This document shows, in pieces, positions 22,698-33,514 of a DNA stretch of 64,000 nucleotides. The DNA comes from Brasenia schreberi. Lineage: Eukaryota > Streptophyta > Magnoliopsida > Nymphaeales > Cabombaceae. The notes under the pieces were generated by a model that saw only the letters and a list, made by a program, of their open reading frames with translations, was not told where the DNA came from and ran no database searches. Numbering within the stretch: the stretch's first letter is position 1; each line of letters opens with the position of its first letter. A program made the position numbers and the translations under genes. The DNA is taken from NCBI GenBank assembly GCA_036023115.1, contig JAYKKT010000091.1, positions 30,424,501-30,488,500 of the forward strand, in the 5' to 3' direction.

Positions 22698-23079
22698 TTT
22701 TAAAACATATATGGTTTAAACATATGTACAGGGTTGTCTGGAAGGCTCCTGGGTTTCCAGACTCAAAATAGCCCTTTGAGACTGCTTTTGCAAAACCAGG
22801 TGTTTTGGGAAAATCGTGGGATTTTGGGGTGTTTACACCTTGAAGCCAATATTACTTTTATTCTCAAAAAATCCAAACATTTCCATCTCAGATTCTAGAG
22901 CAGCACATCATATATGTATTTACAAGGTAATGTTGACTCAAATCATTCTTTTTTATCTGTTATGTTGAAACAGTCGAACCCAAACCTCCTACTTATCACA
23001 TTCGTTATGTTCTTTCTTTTAATTTTAATGTTATCTATATCAGTTAGCTTACCAATTTCTAAGAAAAGGAACATAGGTT

Positions 23080-23300
23080 TAGATCTTTTACCAAGGAATC
23101 AACAACCCTTATGACGTTAATCCACTCTTTATGCACCATACCGTATTCTACTTTGAACAAGAGGTTGACCACCAATCTCAGTCAAGCTTGCTACACGAGT
23201 CATTCTCTTTAAAGAAAAGCTAAGCTCTCTCCCAGTCGAATCAAATTTAACATTACGTATACGTTCTTTCTAGTTGGTTACTCAGAGAGATCTCTGAGAG
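23080..23300 (-). pseudogene. Agenet gene fragment, second-domain end
   Basis: On the minus strand VHKEWINVIRVVDSLVK (23085-23140) corresponds to VHQEWINGRWLVDSLVK at the end of exon 1 in the Agenet gene at 14.7 kb. The bases after the presumed donor also resemble that gene's intron start (ctaaacctatgttccttttct against ctcaacctgtcccttctttct). Upstream, PLVQSRIRYG aligns with PLSRNKYRVYF, and the frame is then lost. Retained intron-like sequence suggests a DNA-level duplication and not a retrocopy. No complete domain remains. Confidence 0.6.
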
Positions 23301-23574
23301 AGAGAGATTTCCTTCTCTCAGGTGGGGGTGCACGCGTGGTGTTTTCGTTCAGCGGGTACGCCTCTGAACTCTCTCTGTGTATATATCAAAAAAGGCTAAC
23401 AGTGGTGTACCGTGACCTCCCAGTCCTTTCCAGAGGAACGAAGAAGGGTGCTTCTCTTCTCCTTTGGTCCTGGTTTTTTATTGATAGCGGCTGCTATGTG
23501 GCGTTCGTTAAATTTTTGAAATTTTTTTGCTGTCGTTTAAGGATAATCAAATCGATCCAACAGTTTAAACTGGA

Positions 23575-23690
23575 ATAAATTGTTGGTTGCAGTACCGATT
23601 TCAGTTTTTGATCATAACTGAACTCAGATCTGTCTGATTGCAGTTATGGTTTCAAAATCGGAACCGACTGTTTCGATTCGAACTATGATC
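23575..23690. repeat. GGTTCC-type dispersed repeat, fragment
   Basis: Shares gcagttatggtttcaaaatcgg and ggaaccgactgtttcg words with the other members of the family. Confidence 0.4.
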
Positions 23691-23719
23691 ATGTCTTATC
23701 ACCATTAAGAAAGATATTG

Positions 23720-24862
23720 GTTGTCAATAGGTTTATAAAATAAAAACTAAGTTCATAGAACTATTAAACATTGTAAAGCTTGACTTTGCAAAGGATTGTA
23801 CTCAGCAAGAGGGACTTGATAATCGTGACATGTTCACTCTGGATACCAAACTCATTTTCATGAGATGCTTGTCATCCACTACATTTAAGTTTAAATGGCT
23901 TCTACATCAACTTGATATTCACAATACATCTTTTTGTGTAGATTTAGAAGAAGAAATGTGGATGCAATTGCCACCGTGTAATCCTCTGAGGTGTGCAACA
24001 AAATATGTATCGTTCATACAGTTTTCTCATCTATATTTTGCTAAATTCTTTAATGCACTTCAAGGAGCTAGTTTTATTCAAAGTTTGGTTGATTATTCCA
24101 AGGATCAAAAGATATATTCAATTTAGTGCATGTTGATTATGTTATCATCAGGGGCAACAAAAGATCTCTTGCACAAGTGCTTTCATATCGAAGATCTAGG
24201 TAAATTGAAATTCTTTCTTAGAACCGAAGTGGCTCATTCAAATAAAAGATTTTTTGCTGAATCAGAAAAAATGGCATTAGGACTTCTAAAGGATGTTGAA
24301 CAAATTGATTCCAAACATATAGCAAAATTTTAACGGAACAAAACTTAAAGTTAGATCAAGAAGATGAATCATTGAAAAAATCTAAAAAATACTAGTAGGA
24401 CAATTGATTCACCTCACGAACACTTGTCAATATTCTGAGCCAGCTTATGCAGAATCTAAAATTCAAACATTAGAATGCAGTTGTCAAACAATTGAGATAT
24501 TTAAAATGATCAGTCAAACACGAAATTTTGTTGAGATTAGGCCCTATAATGCATCATCATATTTGTAGTTTCTTTAGTGGAAGTCCTATTTCATGGAAAA
24601 CCAAGCTGCAATCTACTGTTTCTCAATGATCAGAGGAAGCCCAACTTCGAGCAATGGCAATGGACACAAGTGATACGGTTGAAGTACATTTAGAGGATCT
24701 TGATTTCCATCTTGGAGCAGCAATACCATGTCGTTGTAACCAATTTGCCATACATATTTCTTCCAATTTAGTATTTCATGAGAAAAACTAAGCACATAGA
24801 CATGGATTGTCATTTTGTCATAGGTACAATAAAGAATTATACGTATACACCAAACTAGCAAC
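23720..24862 (+). mobile_element. Ty1/copia pol remnant without LTRs
   Basis: Decayed reverse transcriptase and RNase H can be followed in order: QQEGLDNRDMFTL near 23805, WLLHQLDIHNTSF near 23898, DLEEEMWMQLPP near 23943, FNALQGASFIQSL near 24050, IEDLGKLKFFLRTEVA near 24187, ISWKTKLQSTVS near 24590, then FHEK and TKHIDMDCHF in adjacent frames near 24770. The YVDD box is absent between 24126 and 24180, where a gap of sequence is inferred. No LTR, primer site or gag was recognised on either side, so it is a fragment. Confidence 0.8.
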
Positions 24863-24889
24863 AAAAAACTGATACTATTACAAAGACAC

Positions 24890-25010
24890 TTTGGTTACAA
24901 GAAGAGGCGGAAGCCTAAGACAAACACCCACACATGCACCCTCTGAGAGTGGAACTCACAACTAGCAGCAAGCTAGAGCGCCCTGCCATTGAGCTAACAC
25001 TGTAGTGCTA
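24890..25010 (-). repeat. SINE-like repeat, head and tail both present
   Basis: Minus-strand A box ttagctcaatggcaggg, B box gtgagttccactc, the conserved cttaggcttccgcctc block and an ttgtaaccaaag tail appear in that order over about 120 bp. Confidence 0.65.
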
Positions 25011-25179
25011 CTAGAGAGACACTTTGATAAAAAGATCATGAATACTCAATGTGCAAGACGAACATAACCAATATTAAGTAAAGTGCCAATTTGATGGGGA
25101 GTGATGAGATTGGTCAAATTTTACAGATGTTGCTGAAATCGTCACTTTTATGAAATGAAACCGAACAGGACTAAAGTTT

Positions 25180-25400
25180 GGTCAAAATGAAAGTGGTTCT
25201 TCTAAGAACTGAACCATTAAAATCTGACCAAAACTCCTTGGGTTTATAGATTTAAATCTAGCCTTGGTCCATACTGAAACCTGAACCAAGAACTGAACCC
25301 TGATGATTTGGGTCAGGTTCCGTGTTCGAAACCCATGTAAATTGAATCTTAACAGAACCGAGAGAAACCCAAACTATACCGGACCCGGTTACAGCACGAG
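25180..25400. repeat. GGTTCC-type dispersed repeat
   Basis: Words gaactgaacc, gaacctgaaccaag and ggacccggttac occur repeatedly, as in the other family members. It ends about 60 bp before the presumed promoter of the LTI65-like gene. Confidence 0.45.
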
Positions 25401-25463
25401 TAATTCCAGCTGTCAGACAAAACGTTTAACATCAAGAGACTCCATTCAACCGTCACACAAGTA

Positions 25464-25493
25464 ACGCGTGTTATTTGATTTGACACACGTCTC
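25464..25493 (+). promoter_or_regulatory. CE3-like and ABRE-like motifs upstream of the LTI65-like gene
   Basis: ACGCGTGT at 25464 matches the coupling element CE3, and ACACGTCTC at 25485 contains an ABRE-type ACGT core. Both are about 120-150 bp before the ATG. ABA- and cold-induced expression is known for this family, so the placement is suggestive only. Confidence 0.35.
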
Positions 25494-25612
25494 GCTACCA
25501 CTGAAGGTGGCAAACATGGTTCCTTCTATCAACCACCGCCACCTTCCTTCTTCCTTCTTCATTCAAAGCCCATCCTCAAAACACACACACAAGTAACGAA
25601 GGGTTCTGGGCA

Positions 25613-26957
25613 ATGGAGAGTCTAAATAAGGCACTTCAAGCTCAACGATTCGCGGAAAATCCTGAAGTTGAGGTTCGCCGAACAGGTAAAGTTGATGTTT
25701 ATTTCGTGATTTAAATGCATAAAATCTCGTTCTAAGTGGCTGCATCTCTCTCCCCTTCTCTCATATGCACACACAGGTGAAGGTGTTGGTGAGGGAGAAA
25801 TGCACGAAAAGAAGTCGGTGTTGAAGAAGGTGAAGGAGAAGGCCAAGAAACTCAAAAACACATTAGGCGGCAAGAAGAAACACGGGCACGGGCACGGGCA
25901 CGATCATCAAGCACGCGAACAAGGTCTGCCTCGCGATTACTTAGAAGAGGAAGACGAGGATGAGGAAGAGATCGAAGAAGATGAACCCGAAGTCCATGGA
26001 GGACAGCCAAGTACCCCTCTCTCTCTAGCTTAAGGTGGTATCGTCGGATATCGGGTCCATTCCTGAGTCCGAAACCCATATCCAAAGGCCACCGACGGGA
26101 GAAAGGTTCATTGACAAATTGCAATAACCTGTTGACACGGGAGTTAGGCTGGAGCAATCTGGACCGTTCGATGAAGATCCCAACACAAGGAGAAGCGGTG
26201 TTGGATCGGTCACCCCGGGCATCTACGAGGCCGCAGTATCCGAACCCGGTGATCCAGGTAATGAATTCTTACCAACTGTATATTATCCTCCCCCTAAGTA
26301 CGCACACTTTGGATATGGATCGGATCCGGTTTTCAGTTTCTCTTATTTTGGGGAATTCTAAAGTTTCCAGGTCGAAAGAGGTCGTCAGCCGACCGCAGCA
26401 TGGACACGATAAGGGTCCGGGAGAATCTGGGCCTTCCGATGGGGACCTGCTTGCTAACGATCGGGCTCCGGTGAGCCCTGACCCGGTTTCGAATTCCGGA
26501 CCCGAGCACCCAGGTAATCTCAACATACAAAATTATCCTTGTGAATTTTCGTGGATACCCTCATACTGTATCGGTTTTGCGTACCGTCTTGTTGGAAAAA
26601 CTCACGCCGGTATATGAGAAGGTGGCCGGAGCCAAGGAAGCCGTCGTGTCCAAGATGCAGACACCAAAGCGGGTAAGTATAAATGACAACTGGAAATCGT
26701 TGGTACGCGTGAATGTTTTGATTAATAAACCTATAATTTATAAGCAGGACGATGAGGGGGTTTCAGCGACTCACTATTTGGTGGAGAAGCTGAGCCCCGG
26801 AGAGGAGAACAAAGCACTGTCAGAAGTCATAAGCTATGCAGTTCACACTCAAAAGGCTGGAGAAGAGAGTGGGAAGTCGTTGGAGAGCGGCAACACCGGC
26901 GTTCTGCAGAAGGTGGAGGTTGCCGGTTCGTTGATCGGAAAGACCGGAATCTCATGA
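25613..26957 (+). CDS. LTI65/LTI78-like (CAP160 family) stress protein, possibly disrupted
   Basis: Proposed exons are 25613-25685 (MESLNKALQAQRF), 25777-26010, 26144-26257, 26364-26513, about 26589-26672 and 26748-26957. Exon 2 carries the family signature: KKSVLKKVKEKAKKLKNTL, a His/Gly stretch, an acidic run and EVHGG. Later exons give EKLTPVYEKVAGA and VEKLSPGEENKALSEVI, the conserved CAP160 repeat. Members are hydrophilic, ABA-, cold- and drought-induced proteins with no known enzymatic activity. Phases agree through exon 4, and the 75-bp last intron (26673-26747) has a perfect AAGCGG|GTAAGT donor. Two problems remain: no AG acceptor exists between 26514 and about 26617 ahead of the conserved EKLTPVYEK exon, and the terminal exon stops at TGA 26955, where a one-base shift would continue into another family-like tail. 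The gene is therefore partly degraded or uses splice sites I cannot see. Confidence 0.68.
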
Positions 26958-27442
26958 TGCTACCACCGAGCAACAGGGTTACGGTAACTCATTCAGATCT
27001 CCATGTCGTAGTCGCTGGCATTTTACTTATTTCGTATTCAACCTGATATATTTATTTTCCTCTTTATCTTTGGTTATAGTCATCGAAATGATATATGTGT
27101 GTGTGAAGGGACATTTTTTTTAAATGATTCAAATTCACACGTTATTACGTTATTAGTAAAAGTAGGTATATATTCGAGTCATGGAGTTTCTCAATGCCGG
27201 CAGAGATTTCCAGCTATTCTTGTTCCTATCATTAATATTGTGAAGAATCGTAATCTTGGAAATGTTTTCAGCTTCTCCGACACAAAATCTGCGGACATTT
27301 AGGGTGGTTTTAATTTTTTGTTGGTGGCTTGATCAAATTTTTGGATTCCATGACGATTATATTCTTGGCAGCAGAAGTAGGTGAGGAGAATCTGGATAGA
27401 AGGTTCGAAGAGCAGAGGGATCCGCAAGAGTCAACCATCTGA
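26956..27442 (+). pseudogene. probable lost 3' end of the LTI65-like gene
   Basis: Read one base off the main frame, 26956-26983 gives DATTEQQGY before a GTAACT donor. After a 391-bp intron, 27375-27442 gives EVGEENLDRRFEEQRDPQES and a stop, resembling the usual LTI65 tail. The codon split across the junction fits. The stop at 26955-26957 cuts this tail off. Confidence 0.42.
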
Positions 27443-29904
27443 ACTTTGGCAACGTGTTGTATAGATCGCTCAGACTGTATGCATTTGCATAATATGACAC
27501 TGGTTCTTGTTGGTTTGTATTTGCAGTTTCAGTTTATCGAATCCTAAATTAAGTTTCAGCTGTGAATTATGAGTTGTACTACTTTGGGCAGTAAACGTCT
27601 ACGCGTTTGGTGGCTTTCTGCTTTCCTCCCGCTTCTTCAATAATATAGGAAACATTGCATGCAGGATTCTTCTCCGCGCATAGCCAGCGCTCGATCTCAA
27701 CGGGTAGACGTGGATGAAGCTGTGCGCGCGCTTATGCATGTGCCTACATGCTAGACATTCATGGTGTGTGCAACCGCTGTACAGGAAAGACAAGCTTAGT
27801 GTTCAGTTACTCCCGACGATTCTTTTGGGGCGAGATGATTTCCTGGTGCAAGACTTGTTATGAAATCGAACAAGCATTTTCCATGGATCTTTTAACGGTA
27901 CTGACAGCTAGGAAAAAGAGTAACTATTATTCTAATGCTGGGTTTATACGTGAAATATGTGGCAAGTGAATGAATCCGTTAGGAACTTACAAATCACGGA
28001 AAATAACCACATGAGAAACTTGAAACACGATCGACGACGTGGATATTTTGCTCTGAATCAAATCAATGAAATCATAACGTAAGCGATGTATTTGGTGCAG
28101 TTCTGAGCAAATTGATATACGTATTCACTTAAAAACGAATACATCAGCAATCCTACAACAAATCATGGAGCTATGTTTGCATGATGAAGCACAACAAACA
28201 GAAGTCGTTCATGAACGTCTTTTAGATCATCGGTTCTAAGAGGTACTTATCCTTTGAATATATCGAGAGTGATACGTGGTTTTCAAGTAGGGATTAAAGT
28301 TTGTTCATAGAAACATGCTATATATGATTGTCCTTGGGTTCTACCTACGATTTAATTCATGTATCATAAAGAAACTTGACCGGCTTGAATCAATGAAGAG
28401 ACACAATAGATGTTATGTAGAAATTGTTAACGCTGAGAATTTCGAGTTGCAAAAATCGCGTACAGAAGCTGAATTAAATAGTCCAGAGTATTCAACCCGG
28501 GTCTGAAATAAAGACCATACGAAGGAGAGGATCCTAAGGAGGAGTCGGATTGAAATCCAATTATGTGCCGGAAGAGCGTCAGAACCAGAGAAAGAGACGT
28601 AGTCGACGGAGAAAGTAAATTTTAAGGGGCATACTTGCACTTTCGCCTTTTCGATGGTAACCATGAACTGGGATTGTTTGTTTTTCTCTTCGAAGTTGCT
28701 TAACGTGCTCTAGTTTGAAGCAGGAAGTGTTAGGGTGTGTTCTCTCTTTGGAGTTTATAACTTAACGTGTCTCCAATCTTGGCATCCATCATGCCAATTA
28801 ATTCTCAGGATCCACTAAGTTCAGCTTTTTCAGATCTAATTATAATATATTTCATACAGCATGGTCGATCAAGGTGATGTTTGCGTGCAACTATACAAAC
28901 CCATAGTAAAAACTTATCTTGCCCCAACTTAATGTCAATGGCGGATCCACTTTAGGGCACATGCCTCATTCGAAATCTGAAAAATTCTTGAGTCCGTAGT
29001 TACTGAATATTAAGAAAATATGAGTGTTGTGTAGACGTTAAGTACAAGTGTAGCTCTCCGTAGTCCGCCATTACCTACCACTGAAGGGTAGGATTTTGGA
29101 ATCCAGTTTTCTTAATGCTGATGGGGAGTATGACACCAAGCAGGTCTGCTCAATACTGTTATCGGACTCGAGTTGCATGATTAATTAAAGACAAAACTAA
29201 ATATTCTGGGTGTTTGAGGGCATCTGTAAGCCAAGTTTAGTTGAGATCTTCAGTTTAATTGGTAATTCCTCAGTCACAGATCCCTTTATCCTGAACAAGC
29301 TTCAAAAATGGAGATGTGAGATCTCTTCATGAAGCTCATGAACAGGAGGAGTTGCTTGCTTTAGCTAGAGGTTAGCTTTTAACGGTATAAACTACTAGAA
29401 GCCCACAAGAACCTTGGCTAATCCAGTCGAGTCAGGTTGGCTCTCGTGGTTAATTTTTGCAAGCCCATTGTCTTCAATCTCAATGGATAGATCCAACCCA
29501 GAGAGGGCTCTCTTGCAGACATGTGTCTCAAAATCAAATTTGCACCGATGTGATGGCATTTAAATAAGCATAAGAAAACAGGTTTTCAAACATCACCCTA
29601 GCAAGAACCCAAATGTGCTGTCCAAGATGTAGAAACTCTATGTTGAATTGAGAATATATAAATTTAGGAACAAGCCTATTACACTTCACATTTGGAAAGA
29701 CTCGCATGAAATATAGAATTTGTTACGACTAGGAGAAATACAATAGTTTGTGAAACTAGACCAGACGGATCGAACCAGAACCAGACCATCCACATGTTGG
29801 ATTGGCTTTGATAAATGCTGGCTTCCTACCTGCGGACCAGCCGGGTATGTGCTTTTGGGGTTCTTGTTTTGTATTTTTAATTTTAGTCTTTTTTCCAAAA
29901 TAAT
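27443..29904. other. intergenic, nothing recognised
   Basis: Includes presumed 3' untranslated sequence of the LTI65-like gene. Beyond about 27.7 kb only chance frames are seen. Confidence 0.45.
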
Positions 29905-30165
29905 AAATTAGTATTTTTTATTGATTCAACTGGGTTCTCAAAGCATTTGCTTTATCTGGAGGTGGTTAATTGAACGAAATTTATTTGACTGATGTCCTTC
30001 GATACTTCCTAAGGTTCTTTATTTTTTCTATTTTGTTATAAATAATGTGACATACGATAAAATTATAAATATATGTATAATTATTACCAGTTCATCCGTA
30101 GTTCGACCCCTGTTGAATCTACCGATGCCTTTCTCGGTTAACTGGCCAGTCTGACTTCGTGAAGA
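29905..30165 (+). repeat. dispersed repeat shared with 47.5-48.2 kb
   Basis: ggttctttattttttctattttgt followed by ataaataatgtgac, then ccagttcatccgtagttcgaccc and a ccgg-rich segment, matches the same order at 47515-47690 and 48080-48170. Confidence 0.5.
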
Positions 30166-30591
30166 GAGATACTTACAGATATAGGTTTATCTTATAGAAA
30201 CAACTTAGGTTCTTTTATTATCTCTTTAAGAGCACCTACAAAATCCTGATATTTATGGTTTCACTTTCATTATCCTTACACGACTTCTAACCTTCAAATT
30301 GCAGTTGAAGAAAAGCTTCTCACCCTAGATAGACTCCAGCAATGGTGGATCTTGCGTACAATGCAGGCAGAATCCTGAATCAGCTATGCATCTGTTTCTC
30401 AGATGTCATGTCTATTGATCCACTTGGAATGAAGTGTTTTTTCTTTTCAGTGTAGTGTGGAAGCCATGTAGAGATGTAATTTGCATCTGATTTGTTTGTA
30501 GTAGATGCAAACTTCACAATAAACTCGTTAAAAGACTTTGGATTGTTTCTTTTCAATTATTTATTAGATTCTTATGGAAGAAAATAAAGTG
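30166..30591. other. intergenic, nothing recognised
   Basis: Sequence up to the CATCT target duplication of the next copia element shows no feature. Confidence 0.4.
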
Positions 30592-30596
30592 CATCT

Positions 30597-30704
30597 TGTT
30601 ACGTTTAATATAAAATATTCAAGAGATGAATCAATACAGAAAAAAAGAGGAAACTCGGAATCGACCTACACATGGCTGCCGCCTTTACCTTTCTTTATTT
30701 CTCT
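30597..30704 (-). repeat. truncated 3' LTR, 108 bp
   Basis: Matches the first 108 plus-strand bases of the full LTR at 35058 with few differences and breaks off at ttatttctct, where the other copy continues tgcttacataacg. Confidence 0.92.
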
Positions 30705-32095
30705 AAATGACAATCAATTTCGATATGTTTAGTTCTTTCATGAAACACTGGATTAGAAGCTATATGAAGGGCAGCTTGATTATCACAACAAACTTCATCC
30801 TTGGTGTCTCCAAACTTCAATTCTTGAAGAAGTTGTTTGATCCAAATAAGTTCACAAGTGGTCAGAGCCATAGCCCTATATTCGCTTCGCACTAGATCGT
30901 GCAACAACATTTTGTTTTTTGCTTTTCCAAGAGACAACATTCCCTCCAATAGAAACACAATATCCTCGAAGTAGATCGTCCGTCAATTGGTGATCCCGCC
31001 CAATCCGCATCGCAATACCCAACTATTTCTGTTTCCTTTGTCTTCATAAAGTAGCCCTGTCCCTGCCTTTTGATATATCTAAGAATTCGTATCACCGCAT
31101 CCCAATGATCAACATGAGGGATTGCATGAATTGACTTACTACCCCAACCGCAAAGGAGATATCCGGTCTAGTAATAGTGAGGTAGATAAGTTTTCCAACC
31201 AATCTTCGATATCTTTCTCGGATCGTAATAAGGCTCCCCCGACTAGGTAGTTTTTCGATTTGGATCCATAGGGCTATCGCCTACAATCCAACATACCGGT
31301 TTCGAGTAAGTATGTCCAATGCATACTTCTTTGTGAGATTGTGATCCCATTACTTGATCGAGCAACTTCAATGCCAAGGAAATATTTTAACTTCCCCAAA
31401 TCCTTGGTTTGAAAATGGTCAAGAGATGTTCCTTAAGTTGAGAGATTCTTTCATGATCATTTCCCGTGATGAATATCATCCACATAAACAACAAGATAAA
31501 CACATTTATTAGAAGAAGAATGTTGATAAAAAGAGAATGATCTCGCTTTCCACCGCGAATCCAAAATTGTTTAAGGACCGTAACTAAATTTCCTAAACCA
31601 AGCTCGTGGAGATTGTTTAAGCCCATACAAGGCCTTCGTAGTAACCTCGCACACATATCCGTGACTCCCCCCGAGCAACAAACCTGTGAGGTTGCTCCAT
31701 GTAAATTTCTTCTTCGAGTTCACCATGAAGAAATGCATTTTTAATATCTAACTCGATATAATGGCCAATGACGCATGGCATGCCATGGATAAGAAAAACG
31801 AATGAGGCCATTTTAGCAACCGGAGAGAAAGTATCACCATAATCAAGACCAAATTTGAGTGTAGCCTTTAGCTACTAGCCTTGAGACGATCAATCACTGG
31901 CCCATCCGGGCCAACCTTAATAGCATACACCCAACGGCATCCAACAAGTTTCTTGCCAAAAGGAAGGGGAACCAACTCCCAAGTACCATTGTGCTCAAGT
32001 GCTCGCATTTCATCAATCATGGCTTGTCGCCATCCTGGATGATCAAGTGCCTCATGAACATGTTTAGGAATAGAAACAGAAGATAAGGATGACAC
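30705..32095 (-). pseudogene. copia reverse transcriptase and RNase H
   Basis: Minus-strand blocks appear in order: HPGWRQAMIDEMRALEHNGTW and VGCRWVYAIKVGPDGP (31870-32060), LDIKNAFLHGELEEEIYMEQ near 31740, a YVDD box near 31470, YIKRQGQGYFMK and DADWAGSPIDGRSTSR (30950-31090), and CDNQAALHIASNPVFHERTK with IEIDCHLEK to 30705. The frame changes several times. The YVDD catalytic residues survive. RNase H ends prematurely where it runs into the LTR remnant. Confidence 0.88.
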
Positions 32096-32131
32096 AAAGG
32101 AATAGTAAAGAGGGAGAAAGACGATGATAAC

Positions 32132-32880
32132 TTAAGAAATTATAAATAGGATGAGGATTAGGTTGGTTGACCGAGTACCTTTCCTAAGAGCAATGGGCAA
32201 GTCAAGGTTTCCTTGTAGGTCCGTTGTAGGGTCATCCGCCGGAGCAGACATGATTAGCAACACGTAGCAACACGTGGACGACGGTATATGATGGGTGACC
32301 TTTGAGATTGCTCGAGGGGGATTGTCGGGAATATCCGTAGTCGAAACAGATCTCGACAAAGGGAAGGTGATGGACCAAGATAAGGAATCTGGAAAGACCT
32401 CTTGAATAGTATGAGACTCAACCGTGGATGGTGAGAAGTAAAACTTTTCTTCGAAGAACGTTACATCCTGCAGAAATGTAATAACGATTCTCGCACGGGG
32501 AGTAACACTTGTAACCCTTCTCGTAACCCGGAATATCCCAAAAAGACACATTTGATGGCTCGGGCAAAGCAAACTTATCAAGACCTCGGAGACAAGTCAT
32601 GAATAAAACAAGTGCATCCAAATATCCGTGGAGCGACATGAAATAGTGGCTCTTTAGGGAATAAAATGGAATGTGGTATTTTATGATCAAGAGAGGACGA
32701 TGGCATCCGATTAATTAAATAACAGCTGTCAAAACCGTATCCCCAATGTCGGACTGTACAGTACATCGTGCATGAAGTAACAAGGTCCGAAAGCAGCTTT
32801 CAACAAGATGTCTATTCTTCCTGAAAGAGGTAGATGCCCTAATCTCTGGTGCCATAGAGATAGATCTTCTTTCTACTTTG
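32132..32880 (-). pseudogene. copia integrase remnant, catalytic core deleted
   Basis: WHQRLGHLPLSGR near 32850 opens the integrase zinc-binding region, but within about 60 bp the sequence jumps to CYLINRMPSSSLDHKIP (32700-32740), which lies after the catalytic core. PRIFGCTCFIHDLSP and GYEKGYKCYSP follow in changing frames. Some 200 codons with the DDE residues are therefore missing compared with ordinary copia elements. Confidence 0.78.
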
Positions 32881-33470
32881 TTGTAATAGTTATTGTCTGA
32901 AATGCTGTCATTCTGGCCTCCTCATAGACGTAGAGCCCTCTTGTCATGCTACCCTGACCAAAGATCCTTCCTGTCGTCAGGTCTTGAAAGAAACACCCAG
33001 ATGAATCAAAGATCACTTTACATTTAAAGTCTTGGGTAATAGCAAATACTGATAATAAATTGACTGAAATATTTGGAACATGTAAAACATTCTGCAATAC
33101 TCCAAGTGGTGTAGTAATACTTCCTTTCCCAATAATGGGTGTATTGGATCTATCAGTCAGTCTAATGTTAATTTTACTTGGAGTCAACTAGTAATTATCA
33201 AAAAACTCTCTTTTACCCACCATATGATCAGTGGCTCCAGAGTCAATTACCCAGATTCTGAGATGTGAAGTGTTTACATTACCATGAGCCATAAATGAGA
33301 AGGGGTATGCCATAGTTGCTTGAGGGTTAGAAGTAGAAGTAGAAGTAGAAGTAGAAGCAGAATAATCTAGTCGAGCCTTTAACATTGCGATCTCATTTTT
33401 AATATCTGTCAGTAAATCTGCACTGCTCTCTGTAGTTTGTTTTCCACTCTGATCACTGCTAAAGTAAGCT
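32873..33470 (-). pseudogene. copia protease region
   Basis: WVIDSGATDHMVGKREFF (near 33200-33260) is the aspartic-protease active site, followed by VLHVPNISVNLLSVFAIT and GRIFGQGSMTRGLYVYE. A run of (ST) codons from a gtagaa hexanucleotide repeat lies upstream at about 33325-33358. One stop at 33188 interrupts it. Confidence 0.85.
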
Positions 33471-33514
33471 CTGTTAGGCTTATGCTGATAATATGAAGGT
33501 TTACCTATGAGTTC

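Larger units (their letters stand above)
21100..22837 (-). mobile_element. probable large decayed LTR (gypsy-like), G-rich on plus strand
   Basis: On the minus strand the block begins TGTAAACACCCC at 22837, the kind of start seen in several plant gypsy LTRs. A TATA-like cctataaaaaccc lies about 1.06 kb downstream (near 21775). Beyond it the minus strand is C/T-rich and proline-coding in all frames, which explains several long overlapping frames at 21427-21762. No primer site, gag or pol is attached and the far LTR end was not found, so this is an inference from terminal sequence and promoter spacing. It may continue into the minisatellite at 20.1-20.9 kb. Confidence 0.35.

Noticed and set aside
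22020..22703. 227-codon plus-strand frame ending in (IY)n
   Set aside because: It runs through inverted repeats and a microsatellite, has no recognised domain and overlaps an equally long antisense frame.
26111..26617. 168-codon frame across the LTI65-like gene
   Set aside because: It reads through two introns of the proposed model; only its middle part corresponds to exon 4.
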